A stretch of DNA of 64,000 bases, taken from the NCBI GenBank assembly GCA_902599605.1, contig CACKFV010000002.1:19236-83235 (forward strand), read 5' to 3'. A program made the position numbers and the translations under genes. This document shows, in pieces, positions 1-9,796 of the stretch. The number at the start of each line of letters is the position of its first letter. Within the stretch, counting starts at the first letter, position 1. This stretch comes from an uncultured Pelagibacteraceae bacterium (GTDB lineage Bacteria > Pseudomonadota > Alphaproteobacteria > Pelagibacterales > Pelagibacteraceae). The notes below the pieces were generated by a model, which saw only the letters and a list, made by a program, of their open reading frames with translations, had not been told where the DNA came from and did not search any database.

Positions 1-275
1 AGAAAAAAGTCAAAGCTTCCTTTGGCTGTATTTATTAAATCTTTTAATTCTGTCTTTGGTATCTTATAGAATTTTGAATTTATTAGCTTTCTTTCCTCAT
101 TTAAAAGCTTCATCATTTCAAAAAATAGTTTTTTACCCGATGGCATCTTCCCATAAAATGGAGGTGGATTAGACTTATCTATTTTTATAGGTGTCGCATA
201 CTTAAACGAAATAATGTAGTGCGCAGAATACCAAATAAACTTACTTGATTGATTTATTAAATAACTTAGTGACAT
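1..275 (-). CDS. hypothetical protein, truncated by window edge (N-terminus MSLSYLINQSSKFIWYSAHYIISFKY...)
   Basis: Open minus-strand frame from ATG at 275 to the window start, read by hand; not in ORF track. Confidence 0.55.
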   Translation of the reverse strand, partial: MSLSYLINQSSKFIWYSAHYIISFKYATPIKIDKSNPPPFYGKMPSGKKLFFEMMKLLNEERKLINSKFYKIPKTELKDLINTAKGSFDFF

Positions 276-306
276 ATTTTTATTATACCAAAAAAAGATG
301 ATTTTT

Positions 307-1014
307 TTAACCTAGATTTTGCAAAAAAGGCAATGATTTCAACAAATAAAAACCCACTGCCTGAAGTTGGTTTGTAAGTATTAAAATACCTGTTCCCAAT
401 AAAATAAATCCACCAGTTTTTGAAATAATATTGATATTTCTTTTTAGGTTTTTTGAAACAAGCATGAATTTTTGTATCAAGAAACCAGATAAAATAAATG
501 GGATCGCCAACCCTAAAGAATAAAATAATAACAGTAATACTGCTTTTAATAATGTTTGCTCTACAGCTGCAAGAGCTAGTATAGAACCTAGTATAGGTCC
601 AATACATGGAGTCCAACCAAAACCGAAAGCCATCCCAACTAAAACAGAACTAAAAATATTTGCACTTTTTTGTGTTTGAAATCTTTTTTCAAAGTTAAGA
701 AAATTTAAATTTATTATTCCAATTATTTGAAGAGAAAAAAAGATAATTACTAAGCCAGAAAGTATTCTTAACTCTATTGAGTTATTTAACAAAATTTTTC
801 CAATTAAAGAACTAGTTGCACCAAACGCAATAAAAATTAAAGAGAAGCCAACTGTAAAGAGAACTATTGGTATTATATTAACTTTTTTTTCCTCAAGTAG
901 TTCATTTAAAGATTTTCCCGATACATAAGATATATACCCAGGTATTAAGGGTAAAACACAAGGAGATAAAAAACTTAGAAGGCCTGCACCTAACGCCAAA
1001 ATTAATTCTGTCAT
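307..1014 (-). CDS. ccdA: cytochrome c biogenesis protein CcdA
   Basis: GLLSFLSPCVLPLIPGYISYVSG and GFGWTPCIGPILG motifs, multi-TM. Confidence 0.9.
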   Translation of the reverse strand: MTELILALGAGLLSFLSPCVLPLIPGYISYVSGKSLNELLEEKKVNIIPIVLFTVGFSLIFIAFGATSSLIGKILLNNSIELRILSGLVIIFFSLQIIGIINLNFLNFEKRFQTQKSANIFSSVLVGMAFGFGWTPCIGPILGSILALAAVEQTLLKAVLLLLFYSLGLAIPFILSGFLIQKFMLVSKNLKRNINIISKTGGFILLGTGILILTNQLQAVGFYLLKSLPFLQNLG

Positions 1015-1019
1015 CTAAA

Positions 1020-2462
1020 TTAACCTTTTAAACCAAGGTGAGTGTACTTAACATTAAGATAATCTTTTATTGCCATAGAACCACCTTCCCTTCCGTATCC
1101 TGCTTGTTTGATGCCTCCAAAGGGTGCTTCTGCTAAAGCTACTAAAGGTGTATTGACTGCTACTGTTCCGGTTTCCATCAACTCTGAAGCTCTATGTGCT
1201 TTTTCCATAGAGTTGGTACAAATATAACTTGATAAACCTAATTCATGGTTGTTAGCTCTTTCGATTACTTCATCAAAACTTTTAAAGGATAACATAGGAA
1301 CCAAAGGTCCAAATGGTTCCACTTTCATTATTGTGTAATCATCTTTAACATTATCAAAAACTGTAGGTTCATAGAAATAACCTTTGTTAAAACCTGAAGG
1401 CCTTTTCCCGCCTAATAAAACTTTTGCGCCCTCTTTTTTTGTTGTTTCAACTAATTCTTCAATTTCGTTTAATCTTTTTTTAGTTGTTAAAGGTCCAAGT
1501 TGAACTGAGAGATCCATGCCATCACCAATTTTTAATTTTTTAGTTTTTTCTACAAACAAGTTAACAAATTCATCTTTTTTATTTTCTTGGATGTAAAATC
1601 TATTGGGTGATATGCAAACTTGACCATTGTTTCTAAATTTTGCAGCGATTGCCATGTCAGTCGCTTTTTTAATATCTGCGTCATCAAAAACTATAAATGG
1701 AGAGTGACCACTTAATTCCATTGTAACTCTTTGAACTTTGTCTGCTGCCTGTTTTAAAATTAATTTTCCAACTCTTGAAGATCCAGTAATTGAAATCTTT
1801 TTTACTATATCAGAGGCAATTAATTGCTGGGCGATACTTGGGGGGTCCCCTGATAATAAATTTACAACACCCGGGGGAACTCCACATTCTCTACAAATCT
1901 CAACTTGTTCCATAACAACGCCAGGAGTTATTACATCTGGTTTTACAATTACTGAACAGCCGGCTGCTAATGCTGTAGAAATTTTTCTAGCAGATAAAAC
2001 TAAAGGAAAATTCCATGGAACTAATGCTGCTACTACTCCAACAGGTTGGTAATATACGTGCACACGTGTATCTTCAAATCTACTTTCTACTGTTTGACCA
2101 TAAATTCTTTTTGTCTCCTCTGCATTCCATTCATAAATATCTGCAGCACCGTTAACTTCACCTTTTGCTTCTGCAAATGGTTTTCCAACTTCAAGCGTCA
2201 TCCATTTAGCAAGTACGTCTTGCTTTTCTCTCATCTTGTCAGCAATTTTTCGTAAAATATAAGCACGTTGCCATGGCGGTGTTTTTTTCCAAACCTCTAA
2301 TCCTTTTTGTGCTGATAATAATGCTTTATTAACATCTTCGGGTGAAGCTTTAGAGGCTTGACCTATTATTTCTTCGTTAGCTGGATTAATAACTTCATAC
2401 GTTTCGCCTGTAGAGGATTTGTGCCACTTGCCATCAATGAATTGACCATATTTTTCGTACAT
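1020..2462 (-). CDS. NAD(P)-dependent aldehyde dehydrogenase family protein
   Basis: PWNFPL, ELSGHSPFIVFDDAD, NNGQVC, GGIKQAGYGREGG motifs. Confidence 0.9.
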   Translation of the reverse strand: MYEKYGQFIDGKWHKSSTGETYEVINPANEEIIGQASKASPEDVNKALLSAQKGLEVWKKTPPWQRAYILRKIADKMREKQDVLAKWMTLEVGKPFAEAKGEVNGAADIYEWNAEETKRIYGQTVESRFEDTRVHVYYQPVGVVAALVPWNFPLVLSARKISTALAAGCSVIVKPDVITPGVVMEQVEICRECGVPPGVVNLLSGDPPSIAQQLIASDIVKKISITGSSRVGKLILKQAADKVQRVTMELSGHSPFIVFDDADIKKATDMAIAAKFRNNGQVCISPNRFYIQENKKDEFVNLFVEKTKKLKIGDGMDLSVQLGPLTTKKRLNEIEELVETTKKEGAKVLLGGKRPSGFNKGYFYEPTVFDNVKDDYTIMKVEPFGPLVPMLSFKSFDEVIERANNHELGLSSYICTNSMEKAHRASELMETGTVAVNTPLVALAEAPFGGIKQAGYGREGGSMAIKDYLNVKYTHLGLKG

Positions 2463-2565
2463 ATTTTAATCTAGCATGACCTTTTAAAGTGTCTAGTGTG
2501 CAAATAAATCATATCAACAAAACCAATAAACTCGATACATTAGGATTTAAAAGAAGGAGTATAAT

Positions 2566-2883
2566 ATGAAAGCGTATATAATGGGAAACTACACAGAAAA
2601 AGCTTTTCAAGGATTTTTGAAAGATCCTGGAACTGACAGAAAAGCAGTTGTAGAACAATTAACAAAAGCTATGGGTGGAACAATGCATAGTATGGACATT
2701 GTTAGAGGATCTTATGATTTTGTTGTTGTTGTAGATCTTACATCATTTGATGACTTTGCTGCAATTAAACTTGTTGTAGAAGGATCAGGTGCTGTTAAAA
2801 ATTTAACAATACTTGAGGCGATTGATTTTTCAAAAGCCACAGCTAAAGCGGGCAAAATTGGTTACAAAGCCCCAGGACAATAA
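2566..2883 (+). CDS. GYD domain-containing protein
   Basis: 105-aa protein with GYD-family pattern (YDFVVVVDLTSFDDFAAIKL); AAGGAG upstream. Confidence 0.75.
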   Translation: MKAYIMGNYTEKAFQGFLKDPGTDRKAVVEQLTKAMGGTMHSMDIVRGSYDFVVVVDLTSFDDFAAIKLVVEGSGAVKNLTILEAIDFSKATAKAGKIGYKAPGQ

Positions 2884-2902
2884 TAATTTGTAATTATCTT
2901 AA

Positions 2903-2930
2903 TAATCCTCTGTGTGTGGACAGGGGATTA
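2903..2930 (+). terminator. candidate intrinsic terminator hairpin at left island edge
   Basis: TAATCCTCTG-tgtgtgga-CAGGGGATTA, 10-bp stem with one G-U pair; T-tract begins a few nt downstream. Confidence 0.5.
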
Positions 2931-2934
2931 AAGA

Positions 2935-5900
2935 TTATTTTTTTTTCTTTTTTCTTTCTGAGAGTATTGTTCCAATATACTCGTGCGCATAATCAGAGTA
3001 TTGATTACCAAAATTTAATTCTCTATCAAGTTTATCATATATTTTTTTATCTTTTTCGGAGAGATCATATTCACTAGTAATAGATTTATCTTTTTTCTTT
3101 TTTTCATTCAAAAATTTATCTCTTTTACCTGTTGTGTTCTTTTTGATAGTTTCTAGGTCTTCAGTTGAAAATTTTTCGTTATCGATATTTATTTTTTTTA
3201 GTTTTTTTGTTTTTGAGATACTTATAGGATTTAATATCTCGTAGCCCATATCATCACTGTTATGAAATTTAAAATGTTCTAAATTATTTAGTTTGGAAAT
3301 TTGTTTTAGATCTAATCTAAATGGCCTAGGTCCAACTTTATCATATCCCCATTTTTCTCCTGTTTTTCTAAAATAGGTTATATTTGTTTTTTGTCTACTT
3401 TCAAATTTTTCATTTCTTGAAATAGCTAAAGCTAATTTTTTAAGTTTTTTAAAATTTTTACAAATATAATTAATTGTATTATTACCTTCAGTAATGTTTT
3501 CATCTAGATATGAAATATCTAGATCTAAATCTTCTAAACTTTTTTCAACAAATGAAAGTAATTTTGGACCTTTAACTGATGAATGATATTGGGGTAATCT
3601 TAAGTTTATTTTTAATTTTTTAAGTTTTTGCAGAGCTTTTAAAAATTCAAAACTTTCATCTGTTATATTCTCATCTACATTTCCATCATCACTATACATG
3701 TCAGCTGTTATAAGTTTTAAAGAAATATCAATTTCCTCTAAATTTTTTAAAGTTTTTAAAGGTGGTAAATAAATTGGATTTATACCGCCTAAATTTAAAT
3801 AATTCAGTTTCGATAATTTATATATATCTGTAAAATCAAATTCGGTTGTCATCCATCTACCATTATTATTGCTCGTATTATATAAACTTAATAATTGTAA
3901 ATTTTTGAGATTAGGTAGGTTTGAAAAATTTGTAAAACTTTTAGATTTTTCTACATAACTATCTCTGATAACTAAACTTTCTAAATTTGGCAAAAAAGGA
4001 ATTTCTCTTTTTTTACCCAGACAATCCAACAAAATAATTTGTTTTAAATTTGAAGTTGAAATGTTTTTTAAAATAGACTTAATGTTTACTTCCCTTCCTC
4101 CAAATATATTTAAAGTTTCTAATTGGTCAAATTTTACTGATTTCGGAAATTGAAATTTTTCTTCAAGTTTCCAAAATTTATTATAAATTAAATTATCATA
4201 ATCATCAAAATTGTAGGTTGGTTTACAAAAATAGTAATAATGTCTAATATTTTTGAATATTATCTTTTTTGAATTGTCTAAAAATTTTTTTTTAACAAAT
4301 ATAATGGGTTCATAATAATCAGCATTATTATAGAAATGGTTATATCTAGAACTGAAATCAAAAAAAGTCCCATCTTCATACATTTCATTGAGAAATTCAC
4401 ATTCCTTAGGATAATTTTTATCTGGTGTATAACTTACTGTAATTCCAGTTTTTCCGAGGTTAATTGTAAAAGGATCTGGGTTCTCAAAAACATATTTATC
4501 AATTAATTCAATATCTCTAACAACTTTTGATTCATTCCATCCAAAGTTATCATCTATAACAACTATGGAATTAACTTTTTCAAGGAAATAGTTTTCAACA
4601 ATTTTATCTACCTCTTTTCTATCAAGATTTTCAATAAAAAATCTTTTTTTCATATCATTGCTATCGTCTAAAACTCTAAACATCTCAAAAATTTGAATAT
4701 ACCTTTCAAGGTCAATTGTTTTATTTAAGTCAAGCTTTTCGGATGGATCATTTTTTAACTTTGTATGTCTAAAAAATATTTTAAGATTTTTGTTTTTTTT
4801 TAAAATATCTAAAACAAACCTATTTAGTTGTTGGCTTTCCTCATGTCCAAATCTACCCTCCATATCTCCATGGCCGTCTAACGAAACACCATCTTCCTCC
4901 AATATCAGTTTTTTTAGATGGTTGTTTTTTTCAATAAATTTTACAACAAGATCAAATGTATCAAAGTATATGGCTTCACTTCTAAAGAATTGATAAGCAG
5001 GTTTGATAATTAAATCTTCAATTGGTTTACTAAAAGCGTCATCAATTAAGGTTCTATTTTCTTTATCATCAATGATAGAAAAATAATTAAGTGTAAGAGT
5101 TTTATCTTTGTTAGAAATTAATTTATTTTCATGAAGTTCTTCAATTTTATTTGATAAGATAATTTTATTTATTTTTTCTTTTGATGTAGATAGCGGTTTT
5201 TTTAATATTTTATTTAAAGATGTTTGATTTAATCCGTTTATTTTTGCTTTACTATTTGACGTGAGTTTTATTGCAGTATCCAAAAACCTTGTGTTAGCTA
5301 ATTCATTTAAATTTTTAAATTTGTAACCATGAATGAAAATTTCTTTTACTTTTGAATTTTTACATACTTTGTTAATTTTAGGAATATCATCTTTAAAAAA
5401 GTTATCCTCAAAGTTAAATAACTGCCCCTCTCTTTGGTCCTCTGTAAAATAGTTATAAAGATTAATTTTTTCTAATGATTTAAATTTTTCAAAATTGGGA
5501 AATTGATAGATATTTGGTAGATGGTTTGTTAAAAACCATAATCCTTCACCTCCATAACCCTGATAGTCTTTATAATTCTCGTGCTCAGATTTCATCCAAT
5601 CTTTTCTAAAAATAATTTCATAAGATTTTAATTTTTTAGGATATAGATTTTTTGGAAATTTAGATAAACCTGGGACAGCTATATTGCTTGAGTCGTCTAT
5701 AACGAAACTTTCAAGATTTGGAAGAGAATAAAGATTTTTAAAAAAATTGACTCTAGATTTAAAAGACAGATCACATGAGATTAATTTCAATTTTTTAAGT
5801 TTTTTTAGTTTTGATAAATCATTCCAGTTTTCATAGTTTTGTAAACCATGCAGTTCTAAATCTTCGACAAAACAAATCTTTTTAAAAATGTTGAGGTTAT

Positions 5901-7230
5901 CTGTTTTCCTTAAATCAATTTTGTCTAATGAAATTGCTTTTGATTTTTTATTTATTTGATCTTCAAGAGAGAAGTTTTTTTTAAAGGAATTATCGAAAAA
6001 GATTTTTCCCTTTTTATTTCTATTTAAATAACAACCCTCTATGCCTTCAACAACTATATATGTATCAGCATATTCATAATCATCATAATAATCTTTACGA
6101 ATATATGAATGAACATAACAGGGATATTTACCATTCTTCACTGGAATAGTGGCTGAGCCAGACAATAAAGGTTCAGATTTTAATTTATAGCCCTCATAAA
6201 ATGTGTCTTGAATTTCATGTAAACCAGGTTTTTCTAAAGTAAGAAAGTTATTAGATTGATTAAAATTTGGAGATGTTAAATCTCTAATTATTGAATTGAT
6301 AAAATTTTCAAATTGTCTTTTTCTGATTTCATGAACCTCATTAAAATTTTTTTTAAATAATATTTTATTTTGTTTTTTAAGTATTTCTAGAGCTTTTGGA
6401 AGTCTATCTTTTAAGTACTTTACTGATATTTTTTCTGCATCTTTAATTTTAAGGTCTTTTATATCATCTCGATAACTGTCTTCCTCTATTAAGTATTTTT
6501 CAAAAATGTACTTTGTGGGATAACAATCCTCATCAAGCAATCTGCTTAAAAATTCTGTATACTCTGTTTTCTTAAACTCATTAATATTAACGATCTTTTT
6601 GTTATGAATTTTTGAAGATTTGAAAGAAGATGGGGACGGAGTATTTTGTGGTCCATAATGAAATAAATATAATCCGATTGGATAATTATTTTTATAAACT
6701 CCATTCTCCTTAAAATATTTTGTATCTACAGATTTTAATACATGCTCATCATGCTCATAACGAAAATTTCCACCATAATCAGCAATTGAAATTGCTCCTG
6801 AATTTATTTCCATGTCAAAAATTTTTTTTCTAATAGTTTTTTTATCTTTAGAATAAAAAAATTGATCGTTTAAATCTCTCTTCATAAAGCTCCAAGAAAC
6901 TAGATTTCTTCTCTTCTCTTTGTCAAAAATAGAGAATCCCCCAAAATGTCCTCCATTGACACTGGCAAATATTTTTTTGACTTTGTTGAATTTGTCAACT
7001 CCCACCCAAACAGGATAACATCCGTCAGCGCCGTTGGATACAGATATAGAGTTGAATTTTTTTGAATCAATTTTTTTAAGATCATCAAATATTGACCCCT
7101 CGTAAGTATCTATTGAATTTGATAAATTTTCACAAAGATCAGTTACCACAACACATGCGGCATCTACTAAAGTATCAGTCACATGATAAACGTCTGTAAT
7201 TGGATAAGGATCTTTATTTTTTTTGTTCAC
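2935..7230 (-). CDS. very large (1431 aa) leucine-rich-repeat protein; N-terminal region resembles DUF4241-like modules
   Basis: Repeated LxxLxxLxL segments (LKKLKKLKLISCDL, LPNLKNLQLLSL, LKTLKNLEEIDIS, FKKLKKLALAI); N-terminal SVSNGADGCYPVWVGVD and a second IPVKNGKYPCYV module. Confidence 0.8.
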   Translation of the reverse strand: MNKKNKDPYPITDVYHVTDTLVDAACVVVTDLCENLSNSIDTYEGSIFDDLKKIDSKKFNSISVSNGADGCYPVWVGVDKFNKVKKIFASVNGGHFGGFSIFDKEKRRNLVSWSFMKRDLNDQFFYSKDKKTIRKKIFDMEINSGAISIADYGGNFRYEHDEHVLKSVDTKYFKENGVYKNNYPIGLYLFHYGPQNTPSPSSFKSSKIHNKKIVNINEFKKTEYTEFLSRLLDEDCYPTKYIFEKYLIEEDSYRDDIKDLKIKDAEKISVKYLKDRLPKALEILKKQNKILFKKNFNEVHEIRKRQFENFINSIIRDLTSPNFNQSNNFLTLEKPGLHEIQDTFYEGYKLKSEPLLSGSATIPVKNGKYPCYVHSYIRKDYYDDYEYADTYIVVEGIEGCYLNRNKKGKIFFDNSFKKNFSLEDQINKKSKAISLDKIDLRKTDNLNIFKKICFVEDLELHGLQNYENWNDLSKLKKLKKLKLISCDLSFKSRVNFFKNLYSLPNLESFVIDDSSNIAVPGLSKFPKNLYPKKLKSYEIIFRKDWMKSEHENYKDYQGYGGEGLWFLTNHLPNIYQFPNFEKFKSLEKINLYNYFTEDQREGQLFNFEDNFFKDDIPKINKVCKNSKVKEIFIHGYKFKNLNELANTRFLDTAIKLTSNSKAKINGLNQTSLNKILKKPLSTSKEKINKIILSNKIEELHENKLISNKDKTLTLNYFSIIDDKENRTLIDDAFSKPIEDLIIKPAYQFFRSEAIYFDTFDLVVKFIEKNNHLKKLILEEDGVSLDGHGDMEGRFGHEESQQLNRFVLDILKKNKNLKIFFRHTKLKNDPSEKLDLNKTIDLERYIQIFEMFRVLDDSNDMKKRFFIENLDRKEVDKIVENYFLEKVNSIVVIDDNFGWNESKVVRDIELIDKYVFENPDPFTINLGKTGITVSYTPDKNYPKECEFLNEMYEDGTFFDFSSRYNHFYNNADYYEPIIFVKKKFLDNSKKIIFKNIRHYYYFCKPTYNFDDYDNLIYNKFWKLEEKFQFPKSVKFDQLETLNIFGGREVNIKSILKNISTSNLKQIILLDCLGKKREIPFLPNLESLVIRDSYVEKSKSFTNFSNLPNLKNLQLLSLYNTSNNNGRWMTTEFDFTDIYKLSKLNYLNLGGINPIYLPPLKTLKNLEEIDISLKLITADMYSDDGNVDENITDESFEFLKALQKLKKLKINLRLPQYHSSVKGPKLLSFVEKSLEDLDLDISYLDENITEGNNTINYICKNFKKLKKLALAISRNEKFESRQKTNITYFRKTGEKWGYDKVGPRPFRLDLKQISKLNNLEHFKFHNSDDMGYEILNPISISKTKKLKKINIDNEKFSTEDLETIKKNTTGKRDKFLNEKKKKDKSITSEYDLSEKDKKIYDKLDRELNFGNQYSDYAHEYIGTILSERKKKKK

Positions 7231-7798
7231 TTATAGTTTTCTTTATTATCTTAATACTTTCCTCGTTTGGTGGAAAAGATTTATTTAAATTCCCAAGTTT
7301 TTTGCTTGTTTTAAATCTTAAAGTTTTGCTACCTCGCTGAGTATTTTCAATATATAAATAAATTCCTGGTTTTCTAATTTCATTTAATTTCTTTTGAAAA
7401 TAATTTGTTATCTTAACGTCATAATCAGCAGTTTTTGATACCTGATTATCAAGTGTCTGACCTTTGAGATTTTTTGTGTTAAAATTAATGTCATTCAGAC
7501 GGTTATAAATAATCGTTGTTCCAATTTGATTTTTTTTTGAAAGATTTCTGTTGATGAATTTTACAGCGCCCTCGACGCTAATTAAACTATTTTTTGGTTG
7601 TGCCTCAAAATACTTTTTAATTTCCTTATTTTTAGTCTTTAATGATATTCCAAAATTAAACTCTTTCTCATATTCTTTTAGAACTCTGTTTGAATAACCA
7701 TTCACCACTTCACCTGCTGATCTAATAAGTGCACTTTTACTTTCCCAATCAATGTTATTGTTTTTTATTTGATCTTTAATAAAATTTTTCAAACCCAT
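7214..7798 (-). CDS. uncharacterised protein (194 aa)
   Basis: Intact ORF overlapping the LRR gene start by 17 nt; operon position. Confidence 0.75.
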   Translation of the reverse strand: MGLKNFIKDQIKNNNIDWESKSALIRSAGEVVNGYSNRVLKEYEKEFNFGISLKTKNKEIKKYFEAQPKNSLISVEGAVKFINRNLSKKNQIGTTIIYNRLNDINFNTKNLKGQTLDNQVSKTADYDVKITNYFQKKLNEIRKPGIYLYIENTQRGSKTLRFKTSKKLGNLNKSFPPNEESIKIIKKTISEQKK

Positions 7799-7803
7799 CT
7801 TAG

Positions 7804-8256
7804 TTAATTTCTCAAGCTTTCCCTATATTTTTTATCTCTAATTCTTTTTGTCTTTTTTTGTTCCTCGGTAAGATATTTATAAATTTTTTTATCATGAGCC
7901 TTTTTTTCACTTTCTGTCATAAGATCCCTTATGCGTTTCGTTGATGATCTGTTTCTAAGTGTATACAAATCAATTTTACCACTTTTAAATTCAGTAATAC
8001 TTCTTAATGTTGAATGTTTCAGAATTTTTGTCATATTTGATCTTTTACCAGTTGTATGAAACTTAAGGGTGGATCTTTCAGTTTCTTTCCTTGTAAGAAG
8101 AGCATTCTTTTTATTTGGATTTAACTTTCCTTCACCTCTAAAATCTTTTTTTGTCCAAGTTGGATGTTTATCAATAATTTCTTGAATTTCCTCATTACTT
8201 CTCAATACCCATTGATTATGACCTTCTGGATTTCTATTAAAGTTTTTATTTTTCAC
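7804..8256 (-). CDS. uncharacterised basic protein (150 aa, GTG start)
   Basis: ORF tightly packed in operon; overlaps the upstream micro-ORF by 11 nt. Confidence 0.65.
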   Translation of the reverse strand: MKNKNFNRNPEGHNQWVLRSNEEIQEIIDKHPTWTKKDFRGEGKLNPNKKNALLTRKETERSTLKFHTTGKRSNMTKILKHSTLRSITEFKSGKIDLYTLRNRSSTKRIRDLMTESEKKAHDKKIYKYLTEEQKKTKRIRDKKYRESLRN

Positions 8257-8401
8257 TGTCCTTAGTATCTTTAATTTTGCTGTTTTCTTCTTTAGTTTTT
8301 TTCATTTCTTTGTATAGCTTTATAAAATCTTGACGTGATCCTTTCTTTTTTCCTAATGCTCTAAATTTATTTGTCCATTTATTTCTATCTTTTGTTTCCA
8401 T
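8246..8401 (-). CDS. uncharacterised 51-aa basic protein (METKDRNKWTNKFRALGKKKGSRQDFIKLYKEMKKTKEENSKIKDTKDSEK)
   Basis: Hand-translated; ATG immediately follows the DUF2130 gene stop (TAAATG); fills an otherwise empty operon gap; absent from ORF track. Confidence 0.6.
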   Translation of the reverse strand: METKDRNKWTNKFRALGKKKGSRQDFIKLYKEMKKTKEENSKIKDTKDSEK

Positions 8402-9484
8402 TTAATTTTTTCTCCACTTATCTAAAAATGCAGTAATTCCAATTTTTTCTATTTCCTTAAAAAACTCCTCTAAACTATCTTCCATTTGCTCATCTAAATC
8501 AATTGCATCATTTAAGTTTTGAAGAGTTAATTTCATTTTTTTTCTTTTTTTCTCAGAAATATTAATTTTTTGCATAATAAGATTTTTAACTATTGGAGAG
8601 TCCAAAAATTCTATCGCGGAAATTGCATTTTCTTTTTTGTCACCTCTTTGTTTGTCGATCAAAACATGAGCCCATCTTTGTGTGGTGGCAAGATTTTTTA
8701 AAGTTGGAAAATCATATTTGCAAATAAAAATATTTCCTTCGTGATGCCATGACGCATCTTTAGGGAAATCTTTAGGTGTAGCTCTAGTAAATATGATACC
8801 AATATCTGATTTTGAGTCCTTCATGTCAGATTGTAATTTTTTTTTCCAGTCGTTACTCCAATTCTTCGTATTTTTTCTCTCATACAAAATTTTACAAACT
8901 GTTCGATCATTTTCTATTACCTCATGAAGCCAGTCTCCTCCAGGTACACCCTTTGCATATTCTTTTATTTTATCCTTTTTATCTTTAAAAGTTTTTTTTA
9001 AATAATCCCCTAATGAAATTTCTGCACCAGATCCTTGATCTACAGTGGTTCCTTGGTTCACAGTTTGATTTAAAGTCTGTATTTGTTTATTTAATCTATT
9101 CTTTTCTAAATTCCATTTATTTTTTTCTTCACTATATTTATTAGATAGATCCTCTCGAACTTTGTTAATATCATTTTCCCTCAGACTTTCATAATGTGCT
9201 TTATTTGAGGCTCTGTCCGCCTCAAGAGCCTTTTGAATTTCAGCTTTTCTATTTGCATCATTTTTTTTACTTTTTTCTTCTAATTCTTGGATTTTTTTGA
9301 GATTGGCTTTATTCTTTTCAGCTTCCTCTTCTCTAAATTCTTTTTTAAATTTATCAAGATCTCTCTTGTTTTTTTCCTTTTCTTCATCTCCAATTTTTTT
9401 TTTATGTTTTTCAAGATTCTGCTTTATAGCATCCTCCATGGGAAACTCTGCTTTACATATTGGACATGTAATTTTTTCACTCAT
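8402..9484 (-). CDS. DUF2130-like protein with N-terminal CPxC motif and central coiled coil
   Basis: MSEKITCPICKAEFP; Lys/Glu-rich coiled coil; ILYERKNTKNWSNDWKKKLQSDMKDSKSDIGIIFTRATPKDF resembles the DUF2130 core. Confidence 0.75.
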   Translation of the reverse strand: MSEKITCPICKAEFPMEDAIKQNLEKHKKKIGDEEKEKNKRDLDKFKKEFREEEAEKNKANLKKIQELEEKSKKNDANRKAEIQKALEADRASNKAHYESLRENDINKVREDLSNKYSEEKNKWNLEKNRLNKQIQTLNQTVNQGTTVDQGSGAEISLGDYLKKTFKDKKDKIKEYAKGVPGGDWLHEVIENDRTVCKILYERKNTKNWSNDWKKKLQSDMKDSKSDIGIIFTRATPKDFPKDASWHHEGNIFICKYDFPTLKNLATTQRWAHVLIDKQRGDKKENAISAIEFLDSPIVKNLIMQKINISEKKRKKMKLTLQNLNDAIDLDEQMEDSLEEFFKEIEKIGITAFLDKWRKN

Positions 9485-9796
9485 TTATAACTCCTTTTTT
9501 TTTGAATTATGGTTTAATTCCTCGTAGAATGTGAATAATTCTTTTGTAAGAACTTTGATTTCCACTTCATTTTTTTTATATTCATGACACATTCTTAGGT
9601 ACTTTAACAATCTTATCAAATTTATTGGTATAAAGTATATATCCAAAATTACCTTAAGTAACGGTCTAGATTTATAAAACTCAGCGTCCGTTTTTTTTAG
9701 TACTTCTTTATTAGCTAGATAGATATCCACTGAACTTTTCCAATCTATACAATACTTTAATCTATTTTTTATTTTATTTTTTAAATAATTGTTCAT
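9485..9796 (-). CDS. uncharacterised protein (103 aa)
   Basis: ORF directly abutting the DUF2130 gene (TAA followed by ATG); ATGA overlap with upstream ORF. Confidence 0.65.
   Translation of the reverse strand: MNNYLKNKIKNRLKYCIDWKSSVDIYLANKEVLKKTDAEFYKSRPLLKVILDIYFIPINLIRLLKYLRMCHEYKKNEVEIKVLTKELFTFYEELNHNSKKKEL

Noticed and set aside
266-616. Minus-strand ORF of 116 aa overlapping ccdA
   Set aside because: Out-of-frame with the well-supported ccdA; low-complexity aromatic/Cys-rich translation; no family resemblance.
1738-2255. Plus-strand ORFs of 104 and 69 aa
   Set aside because: Antisense to a well-conserved aldehyde dehydrogenase; spurious.
9287-9527. Plus-strand Phe/Leu/Ser-rich ORFs (67 and 76 aa)
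   Set aside because: Antisense shadow of the Lys/Glu-rich coiled coil of the DUF2130-like gene, not real membrane proteins.
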